Origin: an uncultured Dorea sp.
Lineage (GTDB): Bacteria; Bacillota; Clostridia; Lachnospirales; Lachnospiraceae
DNA: 45,810 nt
Direction of reading: 5' to 3'
Assembly (NCBI GenBank): GCA_910584265.1
Contig: CAJTZE010000028.1
Coordinates: 1-45,810 of the forward strand
This document shows positions 31,262-39,861 of the stretch, in pieces. A program made the position numbers and the translations under genes. A model generated the notes under the pieces. The model had not been told where the DNA came from. It ran no database searches and worked only from the letters and a program-made list of their open reading frames with translations. How positions within the stretch are numbered: position 1 is the stretch's first letter; each line of letters starts with the position of its first letter.

Positions 31262-33040
31262 ATGAAATATTATTTTGAAATTATAACTACGAATAAAGAG
31301 GGCGCTGGAACGAATTCAAATTTTACAATTCGGTTTTGGGGAGAGAAAGGACAAGGGGATACCTTTAGCCTTTTTTCTGCTATTGGAAAAACAAAGATAG
31401 AGAATGGTGAAGTGCTGAAGTTTGCGGTTGACAGCAGCACAGATGCTGGCTGCGTAAATAAAATAGAACTGACAAGAGACTGGCAGTTACTTTTTTTTGA
31501 CGGCTGGGCGATTGATTATATTAAGGTTAGTAAGCAGCCGATTCTTAATAATCAGATTGTTTCTGTTTTCCAAGCTAATACAGAAATCAGTAAACCTGGT
31601 GAAACAAAGACTTTTAATAAACCAGACGGTTATCCCTATTCCATAGTCAGTAAGACATCCCGATATGAGGTGGAAAACGGCGGGATGCTTTTTGTTCCTC
31701 CTTCTGTACATTATAATAAAACAGTGTCAACAGACTTGAATATCATGGTAAACAGATCTTCTGTTAAAACAACAGACAAAAATACAGGGATGAGCATAAA
31801 TATTTCGCAGCAGGCAGTTACATCTGCTTTTGATGAACATATTAATTCTTCCATTACGGAAACGCTGGATGTATCTGTAAACACAACAGTCCAGTATACG
31901 GATACGATAGATATTGACGGGGGAGATAAACCACTCACTTATGAAATCCTGTGGCAGAAAGAAATCTGTACAATGTCCGTAGAGATGGGAGAGCTTATTA
32001 TTACATTTGATATTCCCAAAAGGAAAATATTTGCAGGGTTACGGCAGATGTCCGATAATAAACAGAACTCTGTATTTGATTCAATAGGGATTGCCCTTAC
32101 AAGAAAGTGTACGGCACAGTGTGAAATGTGCTGTTTTGAATGCGGTCCGGATAAAGAGGAAAGGCTGGAAAAGGAGCTGGTATTCCGCATAATTGACGAG
32201 GCCGCTGAAATAGAGGAAATCAGAAAAATTGGTTTCACAGGAGGAGAAGCTACTCTGTGCGCTGATGTATTGCTGGAGGCAATTGCAAGAACAAAACAAA
32301 ACGGTATGAAGTCATCACTGACCAGTAATGGTGTCTGGGGAGCCGGGCCGGGTACAGCAATGGAATGGCTGGTACGGCTAAAGGCGGCAGGCTTGGATTC
32401 GCTGACGCTGAGTATCGATGAATATCATCAGAATTATGTGCCGTTAGAAAGCATCCGGAATATCATACGTGCAAACAGAGAAGTCAGGATCAGTCTCAGC
32501 CTTGGCGTGGGAGACAGTCTTGGAGAGAGGAATGCGGCCGCCCTGCTGCAGGAATTAAAAGAAGATGTTTATGAGTTCCCTATATTTCTGTATCCATTTA
32601 TGCCAGTGGGCAGAGGGGAAGGACTGGAGCGGATCCTGCTGCAGAAGGTGGATGGGAACTGGTCCTGCCGCAATCAAAGGATGCTTTCTATTTTATATGA
32701 TGGAAGCGTGTACCCATGCTGTTCACAGGCAGTATATGGAAGCCTTTTGTGTGAGGGAAATATCAGGGAGATGTCTTTGAAAGATATCATAGACCGGTAT
32801 AAATATCTCAGCCTTTTTTCTGAGCTGACCCGTCACAAATTCGGCTGGCTGTTAGCAAAGGCAGAAGAATACCAGATCCCGGTGAATAGAGAAAGTCATT
32901 CACCCTGCGGTTTCTGCCATGAAATATTTACCAATCAGGAATTTGTGGAACGGCTCAGGAAGGAGCTGCCAATATCTGTGCTGATGGCTCAGGACAGTGG
33001 ACAGAAAGTGATTGGAACAATTGGTAAGGATTTCCAATAA
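31262..33040 (+). CDS. PLAT domain / beta-rich domain / radical SAM-SPASM-like fusion protein
   Basis: A 592-residue protein with three parts. Residues 1-92 match a PLAT/LH2 beta-sandwich (NKEGAGTNSNFTIRFWG, then DGWAIDYIKVS). Residues about 105-258 are Ser/Thr-rich with alternating beta pattern (SITETLDVSVNTTVQYTDTI), resembling an aerolysin/ETX-MTX2 pore-forming domain; this is tentative. Residues 275-592 are a radical SAM enzyme with the cluster motif Cys283-x3-Cys287-x2-Cys290, the SAM-binding FTGGEATL (324-331), and later cysteines Cys486-Cys487 and Cys549-x2-Cys552 that recall SPASM-like auxiliary cluster ligands. Met263 could be the start of a free 330-residue radical SAM enzyme. The ATG at 31262 is used; an earlier TTG/ATG-type start at 31199 overlaps the terminator. 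Confidence 0.8.
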   Translation: MKYYFEIITTNKEGAGTNSNFTIRFWGEKGQGDTFSLFSAIGKTKIENGEVLKFAVDSSTDAGCVNKIELTRDWQLLFFDGWAIDYIKVSKQPILNNQIVSVFQANTEISKPGETKTFNKPDGYPYSIVSKTSRYEVENGGMLFVPPSVHYNKTVSTDLNIMVNRSSVKTTDKNTGMSINISQQAVTSAFDEHINSSITETLDVSVNTTVQYTDTIDIDGGDKPLTYEILWQKEICTMSVEMGELIITFDIPKRKIFAGLRQMSDNKQNSVFDSIGIALTRKCTAQCEMCCFECGPDKEERLEKELVFRIIDEAAEIEEIRKIGFTGGEATLCADVLLEAIARTKQNGMKSSLTSNGVWGAGPGTAMEWLVRLKAAGLDSLTLSIDEYHQNYVPLESIRNIIRANREVRISLSLGVGDSLGERNAAALLQELKEDVYEFPIFLYPFMPVGRGEGLERILLQKVDGNWSCRNQRMLSILYDGSVYPCCSQAVYGSLLCEGNIREMSLKDIIDRYKYLSLFSELTRHKFGWLLAKAEEYQIPVNRESHSPCGFCHEIFTNQEFVERLRKELPISVLMAQDSGQKVIGTIGKDFQ

Positions 33041-33166
33041 AATTACAAAAGATATATTTTTCCGGTTTCCATGCCATATAATGGCGCATAAAAACAGCAG
33101 GAGATTTTCAGCTTTATTTCAGAGTATCAGTATATTATAATATAGGGGAAATGGAGGTAAACAGCC

Positions 33167-33844
33167 TTGAAGATACTGATTGTGGAAGATGAAAAATTGC
33201 TGGCTGATTCGATTGGAAAGCTTCTAAAGAGTAAGGGATTTGATGTGGAAACTTCCTATGACGGTGAAATGGGAAAAGAGTATGCAGAGCTTGGCATCTA
33301 TGATTTACTGATTCTGGATGTTATGATGCCGAAAATGAACGGCTATGAGCTGGCAGAAAAAATCCGTGCCAAACATTTGGGAACGCCGATTCTTATGCTG
33401 ACTGCAAAATCTGATCTGGAAGACAGAATACATGGCTTAAATTCCGGAGCTGATTACTATTTGACGAAGCCTTTTGATACGAGAGAGCTTCTGGCATGTG
33501 TCAATGCATTGCTGCGCAGGCAGGGAGCGCAGGTTGATGTGGTTGCCTTTGGCAATACATCTCTGGAGCTTGCATCTGCTATGCTGGTCTGCGGTCCTAA
33601 CAGGGTACGGCTTTCCGCAAAGGAATTTGATATTATGCGTTTTCTCTTCCAGACCGGAGAGCGGAATCTTTCAAAAGAAACGATTCTAGCCCGGGTATGG
33701 GGGTATGATTCTGATGCAGTGGAAAATCATGTGGAAGTTTATATTGGTTTTCTAAGAAAGAAGCTTGCCAGCATCGGTTCTGATATCCGGATCGAGGCGA
33801 TACGGAGGCTGGGGTATCATCTGGAGGTAAAACAGGATGATTAG
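33167..33844 (+). CDS. OmpR-family response regulator
   Basis: A 225-residue regulator. The receiver domain (1-120) has the acidic pocket EDE, phospho-acceptor Asp51 (LILDVMMPKMNG) and Lys101 (LTKPFD). The C-terminal winged helix (about 130-222) ends in RRLGYHL. It starts with TTG at 33167, 9 bases after GGAGG. A TATAAT lies at 33136-33141, with only a weak -35 (TTTATT, 33113-33118). Its last 8 bases overlap the kinase gene. The partner kinase is truncated, so another kinase or none may activate it. Confidence 0.92.
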   Translation: MKILIVEDEKLLADSIGKLLKSKGFDVETSYDGEMGKEYAELGIYDLLILDVMMPKMNGYELAEKIRAKHLGTPILMLTAKSDLEDRIHGLNSGADYYLTKPFDTRELLACVNALLRRQGAQVDVVAFGNTSLELASAMLVCGPNRVRLSAKEFDIMRFLFQTGERNLSKETILARVWGYDSDAVENHVEVYIGFLRKKLASIGSDIRIEAIRRLGYHLEVKQDD

Positions 33845-34808
33845 GAGGCTAAGGGGAAAGTTTATCTTAATCAATATGACGATCGTAACAATTATGATCT
33901 GTGTGATTCTGGGACTGGTGTATCATTTTACAAAAGAAAATATTGAAGCGAACAGTATTAATATGATGCAGAATATTGCAGCCCGGCCGATCCAGATGGA
34001 TACGCCGGGGAAATCAGAGGATGAGATACGCCTGCCTTATTTCACACTTCAGATAGAACCGGATGGAGAATTGATGACAACGGGCGGCGGGTATTATGAT
34101 CTGTCAGATCAGGATTTTCTGGATCATTTGATAAAGGATGTGGTTGAGTCTGGACAAATGCTTGGCATCATTGAAGAATATAATCTTCGCTTCTATCATA
34201 TGCCTTCACCCCGGTTTCAGAGATTTGTATTTGTAGATATTTCCAATGAGCTTGCAACGTTAAAGGGATTGATGCGGATCTGCTTTTTGATTGGTATTGT
34301 AAGCTTTCTTGTTTTTTTGTGGTTTTGTATGATTTTATCCAGATGGGCAGTAAAGCCTGTGGAACTGGCCTGGAAGCATCAGCGCCAGTTTGCGGCGGAT
34401 GCTTCTCATGAGCTGAAGACACCGCTGACCGTGATCATGACAAATGCAGAGCTAATGCAGAGTCCGGAATATGACGAAGCCGATAAGACAGATTATCTGG
34501 CAGGGATTTTGTCTATGTCCAAACAGATGAGAAGACTGATTGAGCAGATGCTGGAGCTTGCAAGAACTGACAGCATACAAAAAAAACCTGACCTTCGGCC
34601 GGTTGACTATAGCAAATTAGTATATGATGCCGTGCTCCCGTTTGAACCTGTTTTTTTTGAAAAGGGGTTGGAGCTGATAACCGATATAGAAGCGGATATA
34701 CGGGTAAAAGGAGCAGAGAGCCAGCTTCGGCAGATTGTGGAAATTCTGCTGGATAATGCAGGAAAATATGGGCGGAAAGTAAGAACGGCATTAACAGTTT
34801 TCATATAA
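33837..34808 (+). CDS. Sensor histidine kinase truncated in the ATP-binding domain
   Basis: A 323-residue kinase with TM1 (about 10-31), an extracytoplasmic sensor of about 110 residues, TM2 (about 145-168), and a HisKA domain with phospho-acceptor His191 (ADASHELKTPLTVI). The HATPase domain keeps only its start and the N box (LLDNAGKYG, Asn307), then ends after ten more residues. The G1, F and G2 boxes are missing, and the sequence after the stop does not encode them in any frame. It should be unable to autophosphorylate unless another kinase supplies the catalytic domain. It overlaps the regulator gene by 8 bases. Confidence 0.85.
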   Translation: MIRRLRGKFILINMTIVTIMICVILGLVYHFTKENIEANSINMMQNIAARPIQMDTPGKSEDEIRLPYFTLQIEPDGELMTTGGGYYDLSDQDFLDHLIKDVVESGQMLGIIEEYNLRFYHMPSPRFQRFVFVDISNELATLKGLMRICFLIGIVSFLVFLWFCMILSRWAVKPVELAWKHQRQFAADASHELKTPLTVIMTNAELMQSPEYDEADKTDYLAGILSMSKQMRRLIEQMLELARTDSIQKKPDLRPVDYSKLVYDAVLPFEPVFFEKGLELITDIEADIRVKGAESQLRQIVEILLDNAGKYGRKVRTALTVFI

Positions 34809-34885
34809 AACTTCCTGTTCTTTCAGTATCATTTCAGGGATTGCCTTTACAATAGCATTATAAGCTATACAAGGGGTGATCAGAA

Positions 34886-35077
34886 ATGGATAATAACTAT
34901 ACATCAAATTCTTCATCAGTTAGTAAGGTGACTGCATTTGCCAGATTAAAGGAACAGCAGTGTGCGCTGAACATGCAGATACGGCTGGCAATGCAGGTTC
35001 ACGATATAAAAGGACAGAAGAAATTGGAGCTGGAGATGTCAAAGCTTATGAAGCAGATGAACAGGGTCAGCGTATGA
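34886..35077 (+). CDS. Small 63-residue helical protein, unknown
   Basis: A 63-residue hydrophilic protein: a Ser/Asn-rich N-terminus (residues 1-14) followed by a helix with heptad-like hydrophobics (LKEQQCALNMQIRLAMQ and KKLELEMSKLMKQMNRV), so possibly a coiled coil. AAGGGGTGAT lies before the ATG. It lies tail-to-tail with a chemoreceptor gene, sharing a bidirectional terminator. No family recognised. Confidence 0.65.
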   Translation: MDNNYTSNSSSVSKVTAFARLKEQQCALNMQIRLAMQVHDIKGQKKLELEMSKLMKQMNRVSV

Positions 35078-35081
35078 ATAT

Positions 35082-35127
35082 GATAAAGAAAAGGTGCGTG
35101 TAGAGTAACATGCACCTTTTCTTTATC
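35082..35127. terminator. Bidirectional terminator between the 63-residue gene and the chemoreceptor
   Basis: A perfect 16-base-pair stem (35082-35097 with 35112-35127, 14-base loop) whose arms read GATAAAGAAAAGGTGC. The A-rich left and T-rich right arms serve both strands. Confidence 0.85.
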
Positions 35128-35142
35128 ATGGATTGAATTGTC

Positions 35143-36849
35143 TTAATGTCTGGACGGACTGCCTTTTAACCGGAATCTTCCTACGAGACTCCTCATAATC
35201 TGTGACTGGCTGGACAGCTCTTCACTTGCGGCCGCGCTTTCCTCGGCAGTTGCTGAGTTGGTCTGTACAACGCTGGAAATCTGGTCAATTCCCATGGTAA
35301 TCTGAGAAATAGCATCAGCTTGATTACTGCTGGCCTCTGAAATCTGTCCGATAATATTTGTCATTTCATTTACGTCATTTACTGCCTGAAGCAGATTCTG
35401 AGCTGTTTCATCGGCAATCTTTGTTCCGTTTTCTACTGCTTTTAATGAGTTTTCAATCAAAGCAGAAGTGTTTTGAGATGCTTCTGCACTTTTGCTTGCC
35501 AGATTGCGGACTTCATCGGCTACCACAGCAAATCCTTTTCCAGCTGTGCCTGCGCGGGCGGCTTCTACAGCGGCGTTAAGGGCAAGAATATTGGTCTGGA
35601 AAGCAATATCCTCAATTGTCTTAATAATTTTGCCGATTTCGCTGGAGCAGTTACTGATATCACCCATTGCCTGTATCATCCGCTGCATTTTTTCATTGCT
35701 TACATTCATTTCTGTGCTGACGCCGCCTGCCATTGCATTGGCCTGCTGAGCATTGTCTGCGTTCTGTTTTACCCTATTGGAGATTTCATTAATAGTGGCA
35801 GCAAGCTCCTGCACAGAACTTGCCTGTTCGGTCGCTCCCTGAGAAAGCGCCTGTGCGCCGTTGGATACCTGTTCGGATCCGGCGGCAACCTGCGAGGAAC
35901 TCTGGCTGATCTGAAGCATCGTGTCATTGAGCTTTTCTGCAATACCCCGGAAGGAAACAAGCAGAGGATGGAAGCCTCCTGTATATTCTTCTTCGCAGAT
36001 GGAATCTACTGTAAAATCTCCGGCAGCCATTTTAGCAAGGAACTTATTCTCATCATCAATAATAACCTGAAGCTTACGGATCAATCTGCGTACCTGCGAA
36101 GCGAGAATACCCAGCTCATCCTTAGAGGTATAGGAAATCTCTACGTCCAGATCTCCCTCCGCCATTTTAATAGCGGCATTCTCAATTTCAGAAATCGGAG
36201 TCTTGATCAGGCGTATGATCACAAATGAGAAGAAGACTCCTATAAGGATTATGGCGATGATTATTGCTGCCATAATGAATACGGAAGTTCTGTAAAGGGC
36301 GAGGCTTTCCTTTGTTGCGGCGTCACTGCCTTCGGTATTGTAAGTGATAATGTCATTAAAGGCGCTGTTTAAAGAATTATATAGACCTACACATTCGCCT
36401 TCCAGAATAGCACGGGCCTCAGATGTATTCCCCTCTTTTGCTAATGACATCATTTCCTCATCGGCTTCACTGTACTGGGTCCAGAAATTCACCGCAGTAT
36501 CATAAAAATCTCTTTCTTCGTCATCAATTAATTCCTCGTATTTAGATAAAAGGGTATTCATATCTTCCTTTTCTTTCTGGAGATACTGCAGGCTGGATTC
36601 CTCTACATCCTGAGAAATTGCGGTAAGATATCCCAATTCATTAAGGCGGATATTAGAGAGCGTGGTACTCATGTCTCTTGCTGTATCAATACTTGGCATC
36701 CAGCTTGCGGAAATATCGCTTGTCATTTCATTCAGACGGCCCATTAAGGAAAAAGACATACCTCCGATGAGGAGCATGCCGATCAGTGCGACTCCTATAA
36801 GAATATAAAGCTTTAATCTGATTCTTAAATTGCGTATGTAGTTAATCAT
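35143..36849 (-). CDS. Methyl-accepting chemotaxis protein, four-helix-bundle sensor
   Basis: A 568-residue chemoreceptor: TM1 (about 10-32), a helical extracytoplasmic domain of about 155 residues of the 4HB_MCP type (MTSDISASWMPSIDTARDMS), TM2 (about 190-212), HAMP, and a signalling domain with IEDIAFQTNILALNAAVEAA. Its tip region is nearly identical to that of the receptor at 24737-26407, but the sensor differs, so it detects another ligand. AAAGGAG precedes the ATG at 36849. A TGG-TATAGT extended -10 lies on the minus strand at 36919-36927. Confidence 0.93.
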   Translation of the reverse strand: MINYIRNLRIRLKLYILIGVALIGMLLIGGMSFSLMGRLNEMTSDISASWMPSIDTARDMSTTLSNIRLNELGYLTAISQDVEESSLQYLQKEKEDMNTLLSKYEELIDDEERDFYDTAVNFWTQYSEADEEMMSLAKEGNTSEARAILEGECVGLYNSLNSAFNDIITYNTEGSDAATKESLALYRTSVFIMAAIIIAIILIGVFFSFVIIRLIKTPISEIENAAIKMAEGDLDVEISYTSKDELGILASQVRRLIRKLQVIIDDENKFLAKMAAGDFTVDSICEEEYTGGFHPLLVSFRGIAEKLNDTMLQISQSSSQVAAGSEQVSNGAQALSQGATEQASSVQELAATINEISNRVKQNADNAQQANAMAGGVSTEMNVSNEKMQRMIQAMGDISNCSSEIGKIIKTIEDIAFQTNILALNAAVEAARAGTAGKGFAVVADEVRNLASKSAEASQNTSALIENSLKAVENGTKIADETAQNLLQAVNDVNEMTNIIGQISEASSNQADAISQITMGIDQISSVVQTNSATAEESAAASEELSSQSQIMRSLVGRFRLKGSPSRH

Positions 36850-37021
36850 ATTTTCAGTCTCCTTTTGTGTTTCTTTGTCCGCAGCCGCCGGTTATATCTA
36901 ACTAATAGTTACTATAACACTATACCAATGCAGACACATTTTAAATATTATTTCGGTCTTTTTGTCCAATTTGATAAGTCAAACGGGAAAATTTTGCGAA
37001 AAAGGATTGCAGGCCGCATTC

Positions 37022-37050
37022 TTGTGATGCTGTGTTAAGTGTGCTAGAAT
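37022..37050 (+). promoter_or_regulatory. Promoter of the MEMO-AMMECR1 gene
   Basis: TTGTGA (37022-37027), a 17-base spacer and TAGAAT (37045-37050) with an extended TGC just before it. Confidence 0.65.
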
Positions 37051-37087
37051 GAAAATTAATATGAGAAACAATAGGGAGGTCCTTACT

Positions 37088-38482
37088 ATGATTACCGGAG
37101 CATTTATGGTTCCTCATCCGCCCCTTATCATACCGGAGATTGGAAGGGGAGAGGAAAGGAGGATTCAGAATACGATTGATGCATACCATGAAGCAGGACG
37201 CCGGCTTGCCGGCTTGAAGCCGGAGACAATTGTCCTGATTTCACCCCACCAGATTATGTATGCAGATTATTTTCACATCCCGCCGGGAAAAAGCGCAGAA
37301 GGGGATTTCGGACAGTTTGGGGCGGGGAAGGTTAAAATGGAAGCGGCCTATGATATAGCATTTGTGGAAACCCTTGCCAAGCTGGCGGAAGCGGGGAATC
37401 TGCCTGCCGGAACCGCGGGAGAACGGGACAAAAGGCTGGATCACGGCGCGATGGTCCCGCTGTATTTTGTAAATCAATACTGGAAGGACTATAAGCTGGT
37501 GAGGATTGGATTATCAGGCCTTTCCCTCACGGATCATTATATGCTGGGACAACGTATTAGGGAGACGGCGGAGATGCTGGGCAGGAATGCCGTTGTGATT
37601 GCCAGCGGAGACTTGTCCCACAGGCTGAAAGAGGATGGACCGTACGGATACCGTGAGGAAGGGCCGGCCTATGATAGCCGTATTATGGAGGTGATGGGAC
37701 AGGGATACTTTGGAAAACTCTTTGAATTTCCAGAGGATTTCTGTGAAAAGGCAGGAGAGTGCGGACATCGTTCCTTTACTATTATGGCAGGAGCATTGGA
37801 TAGAACAGAGGTATCTTCTAAATGTCTGTCCTATGAAGGACCCTTTGGCGTGGGATACGGTATCTGCATCTATGAGATTTCCGGCGGGAATCCGGCCAGG
37901 AATTTCAAAGACCAGTATGAGGAACAGGAGAGGGAAAAGGTCCGGAAACGCCGGGATAAGGAAGATGTTTACGTAAGGATTGCCCGGGAGACTATAGAAG
38001 AATACGTCTCCACAGGCAGCATAACAGGTGTCTTAGAAGATTATTCTGAAAAGCTTCCAGAAGAAATGACCGCAAAGAGGGCAGGAGTATTTGTTTCAAT
38101 CAAAAAGGAAGGCAGGCTCAGGGGATGCATCGGCACCATTCAGGCGGTACAGGTATCTATTGCAGAGGAGATTGTAAAAAATGCGGTCAGCGCCGCCACT
38201 GAAGACCCGAGATTCCCGCCTATAGAGCCGGAGGAGCTGGATAAGCTGGCCATCACTGTGGATGTACTGGGCAACACCGAAAAAATAGATTCAGCGGACA
38301 AGCTGGACGTGAAACGGTACGGCGTGGTGGTAACCAGAGGACACCGGAGAGGGCTGCTGCTTCCGAATCTGGACGGCGTAGATACGGTGGAAGAGCAGAT
38401 AGCAATTGCAAAACGCAAGGCGGGAATCGGCATGGATGAAACAGCTGGATTGGAGCGGTTTGAGGTAATACGGCATTACTGA
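37088..38482 (+). CDS. MEMO-AMMECR1 fusion (AmmeMemoRadiSam system A/B protein)
   Basis: A 464-residue fusion. Residues 1 to about 265 are a MEMO/LigB-type dioxygenase-like domain with candidate metal-ligand residues in VPHPPLI, SPHQIMYADY, SGDLSHRL and CGHRSF. Residues about 290-464 are AMMECR1 (GVFVSIKKEGRLRGCIGTI, then LAITVDVLG and GHRRGLLLP). These two plus a radical SAM enzyme make up the three-part AmmeMemoRadiSam set, whose reaction is not established to my knowledge. The third gene is usually adjacent but is absent here. GGGAGG lies 9 bases before the ATG at 37088. The end overlaps the convergent MATE gene by 7 bases. Confidence 0.88.
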   Translation: MITGAFMVPHPPLIIPEIGRGEERRIQNTIDAYHEAGRRLAGLKPETIVLISPHQIMYADYFHIPPGKSAEGDFGQFGAGKVKMEAAYDIAFVETLAKLAEAGNLPAGTAGERDKRLDHGAMVPLYFVNQYWKDYKLVRIGLSGLSLTDHYMLGQRIRETAEMLGRNAVVIASGDLSHRLKEDGPYGYREEGPAYDSRIMEVMGQGYFGKLFEFPEDFCEKAGECGHRSFTIMAGALDRTEVSSKCLSYEGPFGVGYGICIYEISGGNPARNFKDQYEEQEREKVRKRRDKEDVYVRIARETIEEYVSTGSITGVLEDYSEKLPEEMTAKRAGVFVSIKKEGRLRGCIGTIQAVQVSIAEEIVKNAVSAATEDPRFPPIEPEELDKLAITVDVLGNTEKIDSADKLDVKRYGVVVTRGHRRGLLLPNLDGVDTVEEQIAIAKRKAGIGMDETAGLERFEVIRHY

Positions 38483-39861
38483 TGCTTGTAGGTCATTACA
38501 ATTATGGTCAGCGAGATTACTGCTGTGAGTATATCGGAAACGGGCATGGAATACAGGACTCCGTCAAGTCCGAAGAATACCGGAAGTAAAAGGGCAAAGC
38601 CGACTCCGAATATAATTTCCCTTACCATAGAAAGCATAGTTGACGCCATTGCTTTTCCCATTGCCTGCAGGAAAATAAAGGCGGCCTTGTTGATGCAGGC
38701 AAAAATAATCATACAGAGATAAATACGGAAGGACTTTATGGCAAAGGCTGTATAGTAGGAGCTTTCATTTGCCGCGCCGAAAATGCTGATGAGCCGCAGC
38801 GGGAAGAACTCTACAATTATCATAGAAACTGCTCCGACACAGCCTTCTGCAGTTAATAGCTTTGTAAATAGCTTTTTAACCCGGCCGTTAAGTCCGGCGC
38901 CTATATTGAAGCCAACAATCGGAATGCAGCCGGCGGCCATACCGACAACAATGGAAATAACAATCTGGAAAAACTTCATTACAATGCCGACAACTGCCAT
39001 TGGAATCTGGGCGTACTGTTCCTGGTCGAAGATTTCATCCATAGCACCGTATTTGCGAATCATATTGTTGATGGCCGCCATAGATGCAACAAGAGAAATC
39101 TGCGATAAAAAGCTGCAGATTCCAAGCACCAGCGTACGTCTGATAATTCCTCTGGTTAATCTAAAATGTTCTTTAGAAAGCTGAATCATCTTTGTATGGA
39201 AGAGATACCACACTGCAAGAACGGCAGTTATGATCTGTCCTGCGATTGTTGCGATGGCGGCGCCTGCCATTCCCCACTTGAATATAAAGATAAAAATGGG
39301 ATCAAGGATAATATTCGTAACAGCTCCCGAAAGCGTAGAAATCATTGCAAATTTAGGACTTGCATCCGCTCTTATAACAGGGTTCATTGCCTGGCCGAAC
39401 ATATAAAAGGGGATGCCAAGCGAGATCCAGAAGAAATATTCCTTGGAATGTAAAAATGTCTCTTCATTGACAGTGCCGCCGAACATAGCAATAATCTGCT
39501 CATCAAAGCTAAGATAAACTGCGCAGAGGATGATACTGATCATAACTGTCAGCAGAATCGAATTTCCGATACTGAGTCCGGCGTCTTCTGTTTTTTTCCT
39601 TCCAAGGCTCAGGCTGACAAAAGCGCAGCAGCCGTCGCCGATCATGACAGCGATTGCCAGAGCAATAACGGTCAGTGGAAAAACGACGGTATTGGCGGCG
39701 TTTCCATAAGAGCCGAGATAGCTTGCATTTGCGATAAATATCTGGTCAACGATGTTGTACAGAGCGCCGACAAGAAGCGAGATGATACAGGGAACTGCAT
39801 ATTTGCCCATAAGCCTGCCGACTTCCTCAGTGGCAAGATAGGACTGATTTGTTTCATTCAT
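38476..39861 (-). CDS. MATE family multidrug/sodium exporter
   Basis: A 461-residue protein with about 12 membrane helices in two homologous halves, of the MATE (MepA/DinF-like) family. Typical motifs are VGALYNIVDQIFI in the first half and NIGAGLNGRVKK in the second. MATE proteins expel cationic drugs in exchange for sodium or protons. TAGGAGGT lies 9 bases before the ATG. The likely promoter is at 40001-40030 (minus), with a structured leader of about 130 bases. Confidence 0.92.
   Translation of the reverse strand: MNETNQSYLATEEVGRLMGKYAVPCIISLLVGALYNIVDQIFIANASYLGSYGNAANTVVFPLTVIALAIAVMIGDGCCAFVSLSLGRKKTEDAGLSIGNSILLTVMISIILCAVYLSFDEQIIAMFGGTVNEETFLHSKEYFFWISLGIPFYMFGQAMNPVIRADASPKFAMISTLSGAVTNIILDPIFIFIFKWGMAGAAIATIAGQIITAVLAVWYLFHTKMIQLSKEHFRLTRGIIRRTLVLGICSFLSQISLVASMAAINNMIRKYGAMDEIFDQEQYAQIPMAVVGIVMKFFQIVISIVVGMAAGCIPIVGFNIGAGLNGRVKKLFTKLLTAEGCVGAVSMIIVEFFPLRLISIFGAANESSYYTAFAIKSFRIYLCMIIFACINKAAFIFLQAMGKAMASTMLSMVREIIFGVGFALLLPVFFGLDGVLYSMPVSDILTAVISLTIIVMTYKHQ

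Noticed and set aside
35473..36228. Plus-strand 251-codon frame inside the second chemoreceptor
   Set aside because: Opposite a clear chemoreceptor; composition is Cys/Phe/His-rich shadow.
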